From Candidatus Bathyarchaeum tardum (GTDB lineage: Archaea; Thermoproteota; Bathyarchaeia; Bathyarchaeales; Bathyarchaeaceae): a stretch of 64,000 bases of DNA. A model generated the notes under the pieces. The model made no database searches. It was not told the DNA's origin and was given only the letters and a program-made list of their open reading frames with translations. The stretch lies in contig JARVGH010000003.1 of NCBI GenBank assembly GCA_029762755.1, forward strand, positions 186,001-250,000. The letters are read 5' to 3'. Every line of letters starts with the position of its first letter. The first letter of the stretch is position 1. This document shows, piece by piece, positions 53,691 through 63,700 of the stretch. Made by a program: the position numbers and the translations under genes.

Positions 53691-54779
53691 TTATATACCA
53701 ACTAGGGTCTTGTAGTTTTTTTCAATTTCCTTGAGCAAAACATCTTTAGTTATAGTTCCATTGGACTGCAACATTGCTGCAATTGAGCTTCCTCCGCATC
53801 CAACGCCTTCTTTTACTACACCTTTTTCGTAAGCCTGCAGTCCCACAAACTTTGATTTGCCAAAATCCAAGTCTGCAGCTAAAACTGGAACATCTGCAAT
53901 CTTAGAAACTAGGCCATTAAGGTCTGAAGTTTTGTCGTTTACTATCCATTTTGTTGTCCCAATGGCAACATTACCTAAAATTTCAGGGTTTGCAGCATTA
54001 ACGATTGCTAGCACTGCTGCCATCTGGGTTCCCCCTGCCATGATAACGGGCACTTTTTTTGCTGCTCCAATAATTAGTCCTGCGGCGGCTGGTTGCATGG
54101 GGTCACCTACTGCGGAAACTGCACCCATAGGGTCGTTACTGTATTTTCCCTCGGTTATGTTTGCTGCTTGCAGGGCTGTTTGGGCAGTTTTAATTTTTAG
54201 CTCGTGAGGATTCAAGGGCATACTACTGCTGACTTTGCCTTTTGCATCTATCCCAAGGGCTAATAATGCGCTCAGGGCTGTAGTGGTTCCACCGGGAATG
54301 CTTTCCCCTACAACAAGGTAATCGACTGTTTTGGACAATGTTTCTCCAACAATTTTTGCTCTTTCCATTACCTCTTTAGGGTTTTCTACAGCTTTGCCCG
54401 TTCGTATATCTTTTCCAGGACAGCCTCCAACATCTAAAAAGGGAACATGGGGCTTTATTTTTAATCCCGCATTAACCACAAGGGTAGGTATGTCTGCCAG
54501 TTTCAAAGCCGACATAGTAATCAACGCCGGAGTCGGAATACCATCTGGAGTCACAGGAACTCCAGTAATGCACTTACATCTGCCAAAATACAAAAGCTCC
54601 ATGTCCGCGGGCGGGGTATAATCAGTAATTTCTGGGTTTGCCCCAGCAGCAGAGATTCCTTGAATCTTTGCTGTTTCAGTTACTCCAACAACACAACTAA
54701 AAAACGGGTTTTTGCCCTTTAGTTGCTCAATCATTTCTGCGCCTTTGGTTTTATTGTTTGCCAAAATAATATCATGCAT
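53691..54779 (-). CDS. cobT: Nicotinate-nucleotide-dimethylbenzimidazole phosphoribosyltransferase family (CobT)
   Basis: 362 residues from ATG 54779 (MHDIILAN); the ORF extends to 54875 over intergenic sequence. Archaeal CobT motifs: PTPALITMSALKLADIPTLVVNAGLKIKP, VPFLDVGGCPGKDIRTGKAV, VGESIPGGTTTALSALLALG and GGTQMAAVLAIVNAA. It activates the lower-ligand base of cobalamin to its alpha-riboside phosphate. The divergent neighbour is a CobZ-like phosphatase, the next step of the same branch. Confidence 0.9.
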   Translation of the reverse strand: MHDIILANNKTKGAEMIEQLKGKNPFFSCVVGVTETAKIQGISAAGANPEITDYTPPADMELLYFGRCKCITGVPVTPDGIPTPALITMSALKLADIPTLVVNAGLKIKPHVPFLDVGGCPGKDIRTGKAVENPKEVMERAKIVGETLSKTVDYLVVGESIPGGTTTALSALLALGIDAKGKVSSSMPLNPHELKIKTAQTALQAANITEGKYSNDPMGAVSAVGDPMQPAAAGLIIGAAKKVPVIMAGGTQMAAVLAIVNAANPEILGNVAIGTTKWIVNDKTSDLNGLVSKIADVPVLAADLDFGKSKFVGLQAYEKGVVKEGVGCGGSSIAAMLQSNGTITKDVLLKEIEKNYKTLVGI

Positions 54780-54899
54780 GTTTCTTTTCCGCCAATTTTT
54801 TGTACTTTTGTGGTTTCTGGTTGGAGTAACCAACCGATACTTTAAATCTGTTACTGAAAATAATTCAAGATACAAACAATAATTTCAGGTGCCCAAAAG

Positions 54900-55400
54900 A
54901 TGGAAACAAAATTTGACAACTTGCCCTTACTCAAATACTTAGAAAACCACGGAGTAACCCTTAAAGACCTACTAGACACCGCCCTAGAAATGCACATTCC
55001 CCACCCGGGAATAGAAACCCGCGAACAAGCCAAAGAATTATTTAAGGCAGGATTTTACGAAGCCTTAACCGACGTTAACGTAGCAGTTTTACAAGTTGCA
55101 TGTTTCCGCGCAGAAGAAGACGGGCAAAACGGTTTGATTCCCCTTCTTCCTGCAGAACAATTCAAAGGTCGCCCCGGACTAATAGTTGACGAGTACCTGG
55201 GAATGACCATCGCAAACTACATTGCAGGTGCCCGAGCAATTTTTGAGTACATACGTTACGACCAAGCTAAACCCGGAATATTAAGAAAACTTGGTCCTAT
55301 AGCAAATGACGCCATCAGTGGACTGATTGCTGGAGTATCTAGTCGAGTTTATTCTGGTGCTTTAGAAAAACAAAAACTGGTGGAATCAGAAAAAAAGTAA
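54900..55400 (+). CDS. cobZ: Alpha-ribazole phosphatase CobZ-like (phosphatidylglycerophosphatase A fold)
   Basis: 166 residues. LLKYLENHGVTLKDLLDTAL, then VDEYLGMTIANYIAGARAIFEYIRYDQAKPG and GPIANDAISGLIAGV follow the PgpA-type fold found in archaeal CobZ, which removes phosphate from alpha-ribazole phosphate. The gene is divergent from cobT with a 120-base shared promoter, strong context for cobalamin lower-loop assembly. A phospholipid phosphatase is the alternative reading. Confidence 0.75.
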   Translation: METKFDNLPLLKYLENHGVTLKDLLDTALEMHIPHPGIETREQAKELFKAGFYEALTDVNVAVLQVACFRAEEDGQNGLIPLLPAEQFKGRPGLIVDEYLGMTIANYIAGARAIFEYIRYDQAKPGILRKLGPIANDAISGLIAGVSSRVYSGALEKQKLVESEKK

Positions 55401-55438
55401 CCCCATTTTTGGGCTTAAAAAAATCGGGCAACGAAGGG

Positions 55439-55953
55439 TTAGTCTTCGATGTTGATTATGATGTTTGCGATTGCCGTTTGACCTGCTTGGTTTGTTAGTT
55501 CGTAGGCTGCGGTTATGTAGATTCTAAGTCCTTCTTTGTTGGTTACTTCTGCCTGCAATGTCTTGATGTTTATGGTTTCTCCGGCACACATGTATCCACT
55601 TGCCATCAGTTCTTCACGGGTTAATACTTCGTTGTTTACTGTCCACTCATCAGGTAAATGAACCCTGATTTGGTCTGTTGCGGTGTTACTGACCAGTTTG
55701 TTGATAATGCAACGATTGTGCCTTGAACTTGAACAGGTTCAGAGTTTTGCAAGAACCACGCAGCAAACCTTGCTTTGGGACGTATCCACCAGCGGTTAGT
55801 GTTGGTTTCTTCAATTTCCATTTCGGTTGGGTCGTCACCTAAGCTTATGGTACTTGGTTGGCTCGCCTGAGCAAAAGGAGCAACAAGCACCAAACACGCA
55901 AAAACTGATGCTACAACTAACATCAGAGCCTTAGTTTTTGTTTTCATGTTCAT
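55439..55953 (-). pseudogene. Secreted protein gene split by a -1 frameshift
   Basis: The first frame gives a signal peptide (MKTKTKALMLVVASVFACLV) and mature sequence to VQGTIVALSTNW, then runs into a stop near 55636. From about 55690 the next frame (-1) continues as TDQIRVHLPDEWTVNNEVLT, REELMASGYMCAGETINIK and EGLRIYITAAYE, ending TAA 55439. Joined, the pieces make a plausible single protein of about 170 residues. Either a recent frameshift, an assembly error or recoding; no classic slippery heptamer is seen. Start ATG 55953 or 55947. A GTCAA-N6-TTGAC site lies about 107 bases upstream. Confidence 0.65.
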
Positions 55954-56059
55954 TTTCTCCACATATGTTTACAAACCCACTTCAACTCAAACAGAATAAA
56001 AGGCGACGCACCATCCATATACACCAAAAATGAACCTAAAACAAACATTTCCAATGCTA

Positions 56060-56075
56060 GTCAAGAAACTTTGAC
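56060..56075 (-). promoter_or_regulatory. Palindromic site GTCAA-N6-TTGAC
   Basis: On the minus strand GTCAAAGTTTCTTGAC, identical to 17567-17582. It lies upstream of the frameshifted secreted-protein gene. Here the AAAACCCT extension is on the side away from the gene, and only one copy is found, so the site may be a degraded or activator-type version. Confidence 0.5.
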
Positions 56076-56315
56076 AAAACCCTCTTTACCAAAAATCATT
56101 TCAGGTTTTTGTAGATAATCTAGGCAAATCAAACCCTCGTATAATGATTTTTCATTTGTTGTTGTTGACCCCCCCTACCCCCCAACAACAACAAATGCTT
56201 CCACATAAAAATTGGAAAGCATATTTTGAACAACTTCATACCCGTGAGGAAAACAACCTTTTTTTCTGTACCTGCACACAACTAAGTCTAAAGGTTTACA
56301 CGAACGTTCTGTTTG

Positions 56316-56603
56316 CTATTGTTTGTCATCTTTTAATTCTTCGTTTAGGATTTTTTCTTCTATATGCCTGAGGAGTCCGATTCTGCGTTCCCATTTTCTG
56401 AAGAACTTGTGCTGGGCAAGCAAAGCCGAAACCGTGTAAACCAACGCCGCAACTACGGCAAGCATGAATATACCTTCAAACCATGCTCGGTCCCGCAAAG
56501 CTCCAAGCAAACGAGTTAGCGAGAACAACAACAAAATCCCTGAAACAATAACTCCAATAAGGGAGCCTGTTCGGAACCTGTCCCATTCACTGTTTAGTTT
56601 CAT
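56316..56603 (-). CDS. Small membrane protein with two helices
   Basis: 95 residues. Two hydrophobic segments (TGSLIGVIVSGILLLFSLTRLLG and GIFMLAVVAALVYTVSALLA) with a basic, helical C-terminus (RKWERRIGLLRHIEEKILNE). No family recognised. Its ATG overlaps the end of a 26-codon ORF in another frame. Confidence 0.5.
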   Translation of the reverse strand: MKLNSEWDRFRTGSLIGVIVSGILLLFSLTRLLGALRDRAWFEGIFMLAVVAALVYTVSALLAQHKFFRKWERRIGLLRHIEEKILNEELKDDKQ

Positions 56604-56667
56604 CTAAGAAATCGTGCATCGTTCGTACCGGATACTTGGGTTCTTGTTTGTCTTGGTCTTTACTCAT
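56587..56667 (-). CDS. 26-aa ORF overlapping a membrane protein gene
   Basis: ATG 56667 follows AAGGAGA at 9-base spacing and reads MSKDQDKQEPKYPVRTMHDF then LDETKQ before TGA 56587. Its end overlaps the start of the two-helix membrane protein by 17 bases. The good ribosome site and overlap suggest translational coupling; the peptide is too short for family assignment. Confidence 0.4.
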   Translation of the reverse strand: MSKDQDKQEPKYPVRTMHDFLDETKQ

Positions 56668-56737
56668 TTTTTATGTTCTCCTTTTGTTTTTTCTGTACTA
56701 AATATTAATGCTGATGCACCAAAGGTGCACTTTGAAC

Positions 56738-56994
56738 TATAAAATTGAAGGCAGTGATTTACGTAACTCAACATAGATGTTTCTTCCTTTTCTGGTTAAC
56801 AAACACTGGTTATCCTCTGTTTCCTGTACCAGAGTTTTCTCTTTTAAGTACAGCAGGTGCTTCAAAAAATCGTCATACGACAGACTGGTTGCCTTACGCT
56901 AAACATATGTGCGGGGCTGGGGGTCACGGTTATAAAATAGGTACTCTAAAATCTCAAACCTGATTTGAATAGCACCTTTCCGTACTCTAACCAT
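56738..56994 (-). pseudogene. Winged-helix (HTH_45-like) regulator interrupted by an in-frame TAG
   Basis: From ATG 56994: MVRVRKGAIQIRFEILEYLF, YNRDPQPRTYV, then TAG (56899-56901), and in the same frame RKATSLSYDDFLKHLLYLKE, TRKGRNIYVELRKSL, ending TAG 56738. The two halves together make the compact winged helix common in archaea, with the family LSY motif. The single internal stop replaces one residue. Nonsense mutation is simplest; UAG readthrough is the alternative. The rest of 56668-57272 holds only the rpoB leader region. Confidence 0.55.
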
Positions 56995-57221
56995 ACGCTG
57001 CACCGAATAATAGACGATAATACAATTACATGAACAAGAAACGTATATATTGGTTACATCCCAGCCTAGTTTGATTGTTACAGTGGAAAAACCCGTATGT
57101 GTTGAAAAACCATTGACTAACAAAAATTCTTGTTTCATAAGCTTTAGCGCCAAAAAGTTAATATGTTACGATTTTTGGATGGCAAAACTTATTAATGGGC
57201 AGGTTGGTTTACGTTGATAGC

Positions 57222-57241
57222 CTTCAAAAGTAAATTTGAAG
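57222..57241 (+). promoter_or_regulatory. Hairpin in the rpoB leader
   Basis: CTTCAAA (57222-57228) and TTTGAAG (57235-57241) make a 7-bp stem with a 6-base loop. It is followed by AAGCTTAATTAAGGAG and a second AAGCTT. The structure lies in the untranslated leader about 140 bases before rpoB and could be a control or processing element. No known riboswitch class recognised. Confidence 0.35.
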
Positions 57242-57272
57242 CTTAATTAAGGAGACCAAGCTTTTAGGGTGG

Positions 57273-57398
57273 ATGAGCTCCCGCCCGACGGAGGAAAACT
57301 CCCAATTTGATGAAAATAGAGATGAACCCCTCAAATTTCCCTTTTCTGTACAACCTATTAGGGAGGACTTAGAAAAATTTGGTAATTTCACAAGATGA
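57273..57398 (+). CDS. 41-aa ORF overlapping the start of rpoB
   Basis: ATG 57273 after AGGGTGG; reads MSSRPTEENSQFDENRDEPL then KFPFSVQPIREDLEKFGNFTR, stop TGA 57396. It covers the whole stretch where the rpoB ribosome site (GGGAGGA) lies and overlaps rpoB by 20 bases. Codon content looks protein-like but no family is recognised. It is not RpoH, which often precedes rpoB in archaea. May be a small protein or a leader controlling rpoB. Confidence 0.4.
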   Translation: MSSRPTEENSQFDENRDEPLKFPFSVQPIREDLEKFGNFTR

Positions 57399-60300
57399 TA
57401 TTCTTACTCTTCAGAAATCTTTCTTTAAACAGAAAGGATTAGTTAGACAACACCTAGACTCCTATAACAAATTCATCGACACTGGACTTCAAGAAGTCAT
57501 CGATGAAACAGGAGAAATCAAAATTGAAATCCCAGAAATGCCCTACAAAATCAAACTCGGTCAACTCTGGGTAATTGACCCTCAATCAAAAATCAGTAGA
57601 CCCTACAAGACTGAAGTTGATGGAACAAAACACGAAATTTTCCCCATGGAAGCCCGATTCCGAAACTTAACCTACGCGGCACCCCTTGCCCTTGAGATGA
57701 CCCCCGTCATAGACGGACGGGAACAAGAACCGGAACTTGTTTTGATCGGCGACCTTCCTGTTATGCTTAAATCTAAACTTTGCATACTATCACAATTAAC
57801 TGACGAAGAGCTGATAGAGTATGGAGAAGACCCCCACGACCCTGGAGGTTACTTCCTCATTAACGGCTCAGAACGAGTAGTCGTCGCCATGGAAGACCTA
57901 GCCCCAAACCGTGTGCTCGTAGACATCGACAACCGCGGAACAAAACCGGTTTATCAAGCTAAAATCTTCTCCACAACTGTAGGTTTCCGCGCAAGAATCC
58001 AACTTAGACTGAAATCTGACAATTCATTATCTGTTTCCATACCCGGAGTTCCAACCGAAGCCCCCTTCGTAATTTTGATGCGTGCCCTTGGAATCGAATC
58101 AGACAAAGAAATCGCAGAAACAGTTTCTCCAAACCCAATAATCCAAAACGAACTTGAAGCCTCCTTCGAGAAAGCCGCAGGTTTTGACACCGTAGAAGAC
58201 GCCCTGATGTATATTGGAAACCGTGTTGCCCATGGTCAAGTCGAAGAATACCGAAAACAAAAAGCCCGAAGCATAATCGACAGAAACTTCTTGCCTCACA
58301 TCGGTCGAATCCAAGATAACCGTTTAGAAAAAGCTTTGTTCCTTGGCGAAATGGCAAGCCGAGTTATCGAACTTAAATTAGGACTTAGACAACAAGATGA
58401 CAAAGACCACTTCAAAAACAAACGCCTTAAACTTGCAGGTCCTCTGTTGGCTGACTTGTTCAGAATTGCTTTCAGAAACTTGTGCCGGGACATAAAATAT
58501 CAATTAGAACGCATGGGTGTCAAACGACAACTTATCACAATTTCTGCTGCAGTTCGTCCAGGTATAGTAACTGACAGACATAGACACGCCATAGCCACTG
58601 GAAACTGGGGACGAGGACGTGTCGGTATTACTCAACTTCTTGACCGAACAAACACCGTTTCCACTTTGAGTCACCTTCGACGGTTACAGTCCCCTCTTAG
58701 TCGCAGCCAACCAAACTTCGAGGCTCGTGACCTTCACCCAACCCACTGGGGACGGCTCTGTCCAAATGAAACTCCCGAAGGCTCAAATTGTGGTCTGGTA
58801 AAGAACCTCTCCTTAGCTGCTTCTACTTCTATTATGGTTGACCCAAACACTGTTCGACAAGTTTTGTATCAATTGGATGTAATCCCAGTTGATGAAACAG
58901 ACATCGACATCCGAAGCTCAAGCGCTAAAGTCTTCGTTAACGGCTCAATCATGGGTTATTGTGCTACCCCCAAAGAATTAGTTGACCAAATACGCAAAAA
59001 ACGCAGAAATGGAGTACTTTCCACAGAAATTAATGTTGCTTACTTCTCCCACGAAGCAAGAGACAGCGAAGAAGTATACATAAGCTGCGACCAAGGTCGT
59101 GTTCGACGTCCACTTATTCTTCTAGAAAACGCTGTGCCCAAATTAACTTCTGAGCATGTTGAAAAAGTCCGTTCTGGTGAATGGACTTGGTCAGACATAA
59201 TCAAAGAAGGAATCTTAGAATACATTGACGCTGAAGAAGAAGAAAACATCTACGTCGCAATCGACCATAACCACATCACTCCTGAGCACACTCATGTAGA
59301 ACTTTCCACTTACACAATTCTGGGAATTTGTGCCTCTATCATACCTTATCCTGAACACAATCAGTCACCACGAAACTCTTACGAAGCAGCAATGTCCAAA
59401 CAAGCCTTGGGAATCAACTTAACAAACTTCCCCAACCGTGTTGACTCCCGATGCCACATTTTGCACTACCCTCAAACTCCTTTGATTAAAACCAAACCAA
59501 TGGAAATCATTGGATACGACCAAAGACCTTCTGGACAAAACTGTATAGTTGCAGTTCTATCCTTTGAAGGCTACAACATGGAAGATGCTATCATATTCAA
59601 CAAAGCTTCCATTGAACGTGGTTTGTTGCGCTCAACTTTCTATCGTATCTACGAAGCAGAATGCCGCCAATACCTCGGCGGACTCAGGGACCGATTTCTA
59701 GTTCCTGAACCCGGAATCCGCGGATACCGTGGAGAACAATATTACCGTTTTCTTGAACCTGACGGTATCGTTAGCCTTGAATCTGAAGTAACTGGAGGAG
59801 ATGTCCTCATCGGACGAACCAGCCCTCCAAGATTCCTTGAAGAATACAAAGAATTTGAAGTCAAAGGTCCAACAATGCGTGACACCTCAGTTGACGTGCG
59901 CTCTTCTGAAGGCGGTGTAGTTGATGACATATTCATCACAGAAACTGGAGAAGGCAGCAAAATCGTCAAAGTCCGAGTTCGAGACCAACGCATTCCCGAA
60001 TTAGGAGACAAGTTTGCATCCCGTCACGGACAGAAAGGTGTTGTCGGAATGATAGTTCCACAAGAGGACATGCCCTTCTCACCAAAAGGAATCGTTCCAG
60101 ACCTCATCGTTAACCCCCACGCCATGCCATCAAGGATGACCGTTGGCCAGTTCCTTGAATCAATCGCAGGAAAAGTTGCCTCTGGACGAGGAAAACCTGT
60201 TGACGGAACCCCATTCAGCAATGAAGGATCCGAACAACTCAAACAAGAGTTAGTTAAACTTGGTTTCAGTAACACTGGACGAGAGATACTCTACAGCGGC

Positions 60301-60741
60301 ATTACTGGAGAAAAATACGTAGCTGACATCTTTATGGGCGTAGTTTACTATCAGAAACTTCATCACATGGTTTCAGACAAAATGCACGCAAGGGCTCGCG
60401 GACAAGTCCAGATGCTTACCCGTCAGCCAACTGAAGGTCGTGCCCGTGGTGGTGGTCTGCGTTTCGGAGAAATGGAACGAGACTGCTTGATTGGTCACGG
60501 TGCTGCCATGGTTCTAAGGGACCGCCTGTTGGAAGAATCTGACAAATATCTGCTGTATGTGTGTGAAAACTGTGGATTCATTTCCTATTATGACATCAAA
60601 CTGCGCAAATACACTTGCAGAATCTGTGAAGAAAAAGGTCAGGTATCCCCAGTAGTAGTGTCTTACGCTTTCAAGTTGTTGTTGCAGGAAATGATGAGCC
60701 TGTGTATTACTCCGAGATTAAAACTAAAGGAGCGAGCATAA
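57379..60741 (+). CDS. rpoB: DNA-directed RNA polymerase subunit B
   Basis: 1120 residues, an unsplit archaeal RpoB. Start TTG 57379 is the only one that gives the family N-terminus (QKSFFKQKGLVRQHLDSYNKFIDTGLQE). Motifs: GYFLINGSERVVVAMEDLAPN, HPTHWGRLCPNETPEGSNCGLVKNLS, QNCIVAVLSFEGYNMEDAIIFNKAS, GDKFASRHGQKGVVG and the C-terminal zinc site CENCGFISYYDIKLRKYTCRICEE. Forms half of the polymerase catalytic centre. It ends one base before the rpoA start region (gap of 1), same operon. Confidence 0.97.
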   Translation: MVISQDDILTLQKSFFKQKGLVRQHLDSYNKFIDTGLQEVIDETGEIKIEIPEMPYKIKLGQLWVIDPQSKISRPYKTEVDGTKHEIFPMEARFRNLTYAAPLALEMTPVIDGREQEPELVLIGDLPVMLKSKLCILSQLTDEELIEYGEDPHDPGGYFLINGSERVVVAMEDLAPNRVLVDIDNRGTKPVYQAKIFSTTVGFRARIQLRLKSDNSLSVSIPGVPTEAPFVILMRALGIESDKEIAETVSPNPIIQNELEASFEKAAGFDTVEDALMYIGNRVAHGQVEEYRKQKARSIIDRNFLPHIGRIQDNRLEKALFLGEMASRVIELKLGLRQQDDKDHFKNKRLKLAGPLLADLFRIAFRNLCRDIKYQLERMGVKRQLITISAAVRPGIVTDRHRHAIATGNWGRGRVGITQLLDRTNTVSTLSHLRRLQSPLSRSQPNFEARDLHPTHWGRLCPNETPEGSNCGLVKNLSLAASTSIMVDPNTVRQVLYQLDVIPVDETDIDIRSSSAKVFVNGSIMGYCATPKELVDQIRKKRRNGVLSTEINVAYFSHEARDSEEVYISCDQGRVRRPLILLENAVPKLTSEHVEKVRSGEWTWSDIIKEGILEYIDAEEEENIYVAIDHNHITPEHTHVELSTYTILGICASIIPYPEHNQSPRNSYEAAMSKQALGINLTNFPNRVDSRCHILHYPQTPLIKTKPMEIIGYDQRPSGQNCIVAVLSFEGYNMEDAIIFNKASIERGLLRSTFYRIYEAECRQYLGGLRDRFLVPEPGIRGYRGEQYYRFLEPDGIVSLESEVTGGDVLIGRTSPPRFLEEYKEFEVKGPTMRDTSVDVRSSEGGVVDDIFITETGEGSKIVKVRVRDQRIPELGDKFASRHGQKGVVGMIVPQEDMPFSPKGIVPDLIVNPHAMPSRMTVGQFLESIAGKVASGRGKPVDGTPFSNEGSEQLKQELVKLGFSNTGREILYSGITGEKYVADIFMGVVYYQKLHHMVSDKMHARARGQVQMLTRQPTEGRARGGGLRFGEMERDCLIGHGAAMVLRDRLLEESDKYLLYVCENCGFISYYDIKLRKYTCRICEEKGQVSPVVVSYAFKLLLQEMMSLCITPRLKLKERA

Positions 60742-60742
60742 C

Positions 60743-63700
60743 ATGTCAGATGATATAATTCATAAAATTATAGACGAACTTTACTTTGGGCTGTTTTCCC
60801 CCCAAGACATCCGAAGACAATCCGTTGCAGAAATCCAAACAGCAGACACTTACGACGAAGACGGCGCCCCAATTACTTCTGGACTTATGGACGGAAGATT
60901 AGGAACCCTAGAACCCCGACAACGATGCAAAACCTGTGGAAACACTGCAATACGCTGTCCAGGACACTTTGGTCACATCGAATTAGCTGTTCCAATTATT
61001 CACATTGAATTTACAAAAATTATTCACAATTTGCTCCAAACTACCTGTAGAAACTGCGGGCGTGTTCTACTTACTGAAAGTCGTGTTGCTTCAGTAAGAG
61101 CTCAAATCCAAGAACAAATCGACTTGTTGGGAGAAGTTCCCCCGGACTTTTATAAATTAATAACAAAAGAAGCGAAAAAGAAAGAATGTCCATACTGTGG
61201 TGCCCAGCAATCAAAAATTGATTTTGCTAAACCTACCACTTTTTATGAAGTACTTGAAGAAGAAGGCGCTCAACGATTAACACAAAGCATGATACGAGAA
61301 CGACTTGAACGCGTACCCGACGACGATTTAGAATTGTTCGGTTTCACCCCTGCTACTGCCCGTCCAGAGTGGATGATTCTCCAAGTTCTGCCAGTACCTC
61401 CAGTATATGTTAGACCTTCTATTACTTTAGAATCAGGAATTCGTTCAGAAGACGACCTAACGCACAAACTTGTTGACATTATCAGAATCAATCAGCGTCT
61501 GCGAGAAAACATGGAAGCTGGTGCCCCTACTCTCATTATTCAAGACCTTTCTGAATTGCTTCAGTATCACTGTACCACTTACTTTAATAACGAAGCATCA
61601 GGAATTCCTCCTGCACGTCACCGTTCAGGAAGAGCTCTCAAGACCATTTCTCAGCGTCTGAAAGGAAAAGAAGGTCGATTCCGAAGCAACCTGTCTGGAA
61701 AACGTGTAGACTTTTCTGCTCGTACAGTTGTTTCTCCTGATCCAAACCTTGACATCAACGAAGTTGGTGTTCCTCAAGAAATTGCTATGCGTTTGTCTAT
61801 GCCTGAAAAGGTTACTGTTTGGAACATCGAAGAAATGCGCAAACTGATTATCAATGGTCCAGAAAACTTCCCAGGTGCCCTTTATGTCGTGCGACCTGAT
61901 GGAAAACGTGTCAGACTAGAATTTGTTATTGAACGTGACAAGGTTGCAGAATCTTTGGAAACTGGCTTCATTGTAGAACGACATCTAATGAATGGAGACA
62001 TTGCAATCTTCAATCGTCAGCCTTCACTTCACCGGATGTCAATTATGGCACATTATGTGCGGGTTTTGCCCCATAAGACCTTCAGGTTGCACCTATGTGT
62101 TTGTCCTCCCTACAACGCGGACTTTGACGGCGACGAAATGAACCTGCACGTTCCCCAGGGTGAAGAAGCTCAAACAGAAGCTCGTATGCTGATGCAGGTA
62201 CAAGACCAGATTCTATCTCCAAGATTTGGTGGACCAATCATTGGAGCTATCCGAGACTTTATCACTGCATCTTACTTGTTCACTCGAAAAGCAAGTTACT
62301 TAACAAAAGCTGAAGTCTGCAGATTGCTTGTAGCTTCTGGTTTTGACGGTGAATTACCTGAACCCGAAATCAAAGAACCCCAACCCATGTGGAGTGGGAA
62401 ACAAATCTTTAGTTTGTATCTTCCAAAAGACTTGAATTATGTTCTAAAGTCGACAATCTGCCGAAACTGTAAAACTTGTTTAGGCGAAGACTGTGAAAAC
62501 GACGCCTATGTGGTTGTTAAGAACGGAGTTCTCAAAAGCGGCCTTATCGACAGACGATCAATTGGAGCTGAACAATCAGACAGTTTGCTTCACCGAATAA
62601 TCAAAGATTATGGCTCTGAAGCTGGACGAAAATTCCTTAATGACATTTGTCAACTTTTGAAAGTCTTCATTGGCATGCGTGGATTCACTTACTCCTATGA
62701 TGAACTTGAACTTTCAGACGCTGCAAGAAAGAAAATCCGAAGAAACATGAACATAATCGAAAAACGCATTGAAAAACTCATCACTGACTACCGTGCTGGA
62801 ACTCTACCGCGTCTTCCTGGTCAGACTCTTAACGAATCTTTTGAAATCTACGTTATGAATGAACTCGCCGAAGCCCGAGACAAAGCAGGCAAAGTCGCAG
62901 ACGAAGACTTCGAACTAGAAAACTCTGGAATCATCATGACTCGCACTGGAGCCCGTGGCTCTAACCTTAACATCGGTCAAATGACTGCTTGTGTTGGTCA
63001 ACAGGCTGTACGAGGAAAACGTATCATGCGAGGTTACGTGAACCGAGCGTTGTCTCACTTCAAAGAAGGTGACCCAACTCCCCGCGCACGAGGATTCGTT
63101 TACAACTCATACCAAACTGGATTGGATCCCATTGAATACTTCTTCCACGCCATGGGTGGTAGGGAAGGTCTAGTAGACACGGCAGTCCGTACCCAGCAAA
63201 GTGGTTACATGCAGAGACGTCTGATTAACGCTCTTGAGCAATTGCGAGTTGAATACGACGGCACTGTCAGAAACTCCATTGGTGATGTTATTCAGATTAC
63301 CTATGGTGAAGACGGTGTTGACCCTGCAAAGAGTGACCACGGTCTTGCTGTAAACGTTAGCCGAATAATCGACCAAGTCGGAATCATGGTGGACAAAGAA
63401 ACTCCTGCCAGTAAAGATTACGTAATGGAACGACTCAGTGAAGTTGAGGATCGACTAACTCCTCTTCTGGTATCTGAGCTTAAAAACGAACTTAAACGAG
63501 CAAAATTCGGCAAAACAGGTGTAGACAAAGCCATTAGTTTAACCTTAGAAAACTACAAACGTGCATTGGTTGAACCCGGAGAAGCTGTGGGTATTGTTGC
63601 TGCCCAGTCTATTGGAGAACCTGGTACCCAGATGACTCTACGTACTTTCCACTATGCGGGTGTCCGAGAACAAAACGTCACCCTTGGTTTGCCTAGGCTT

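Noticed and set aside
56160-56190. C-rich and CAACAA runs, considered as a simple repeat or origin
   Set aside because: Too short and isolated; no partner repeats or origin boxes nearby.
56144-56371. 75-codon plus-strand frame after the single palindrome at 56060
   Set aside because: Composition (Pro/Gln then hydrophobic) follows base bias, there is no ribosome site, and it overlaps the membrane protein gene on the other strand.
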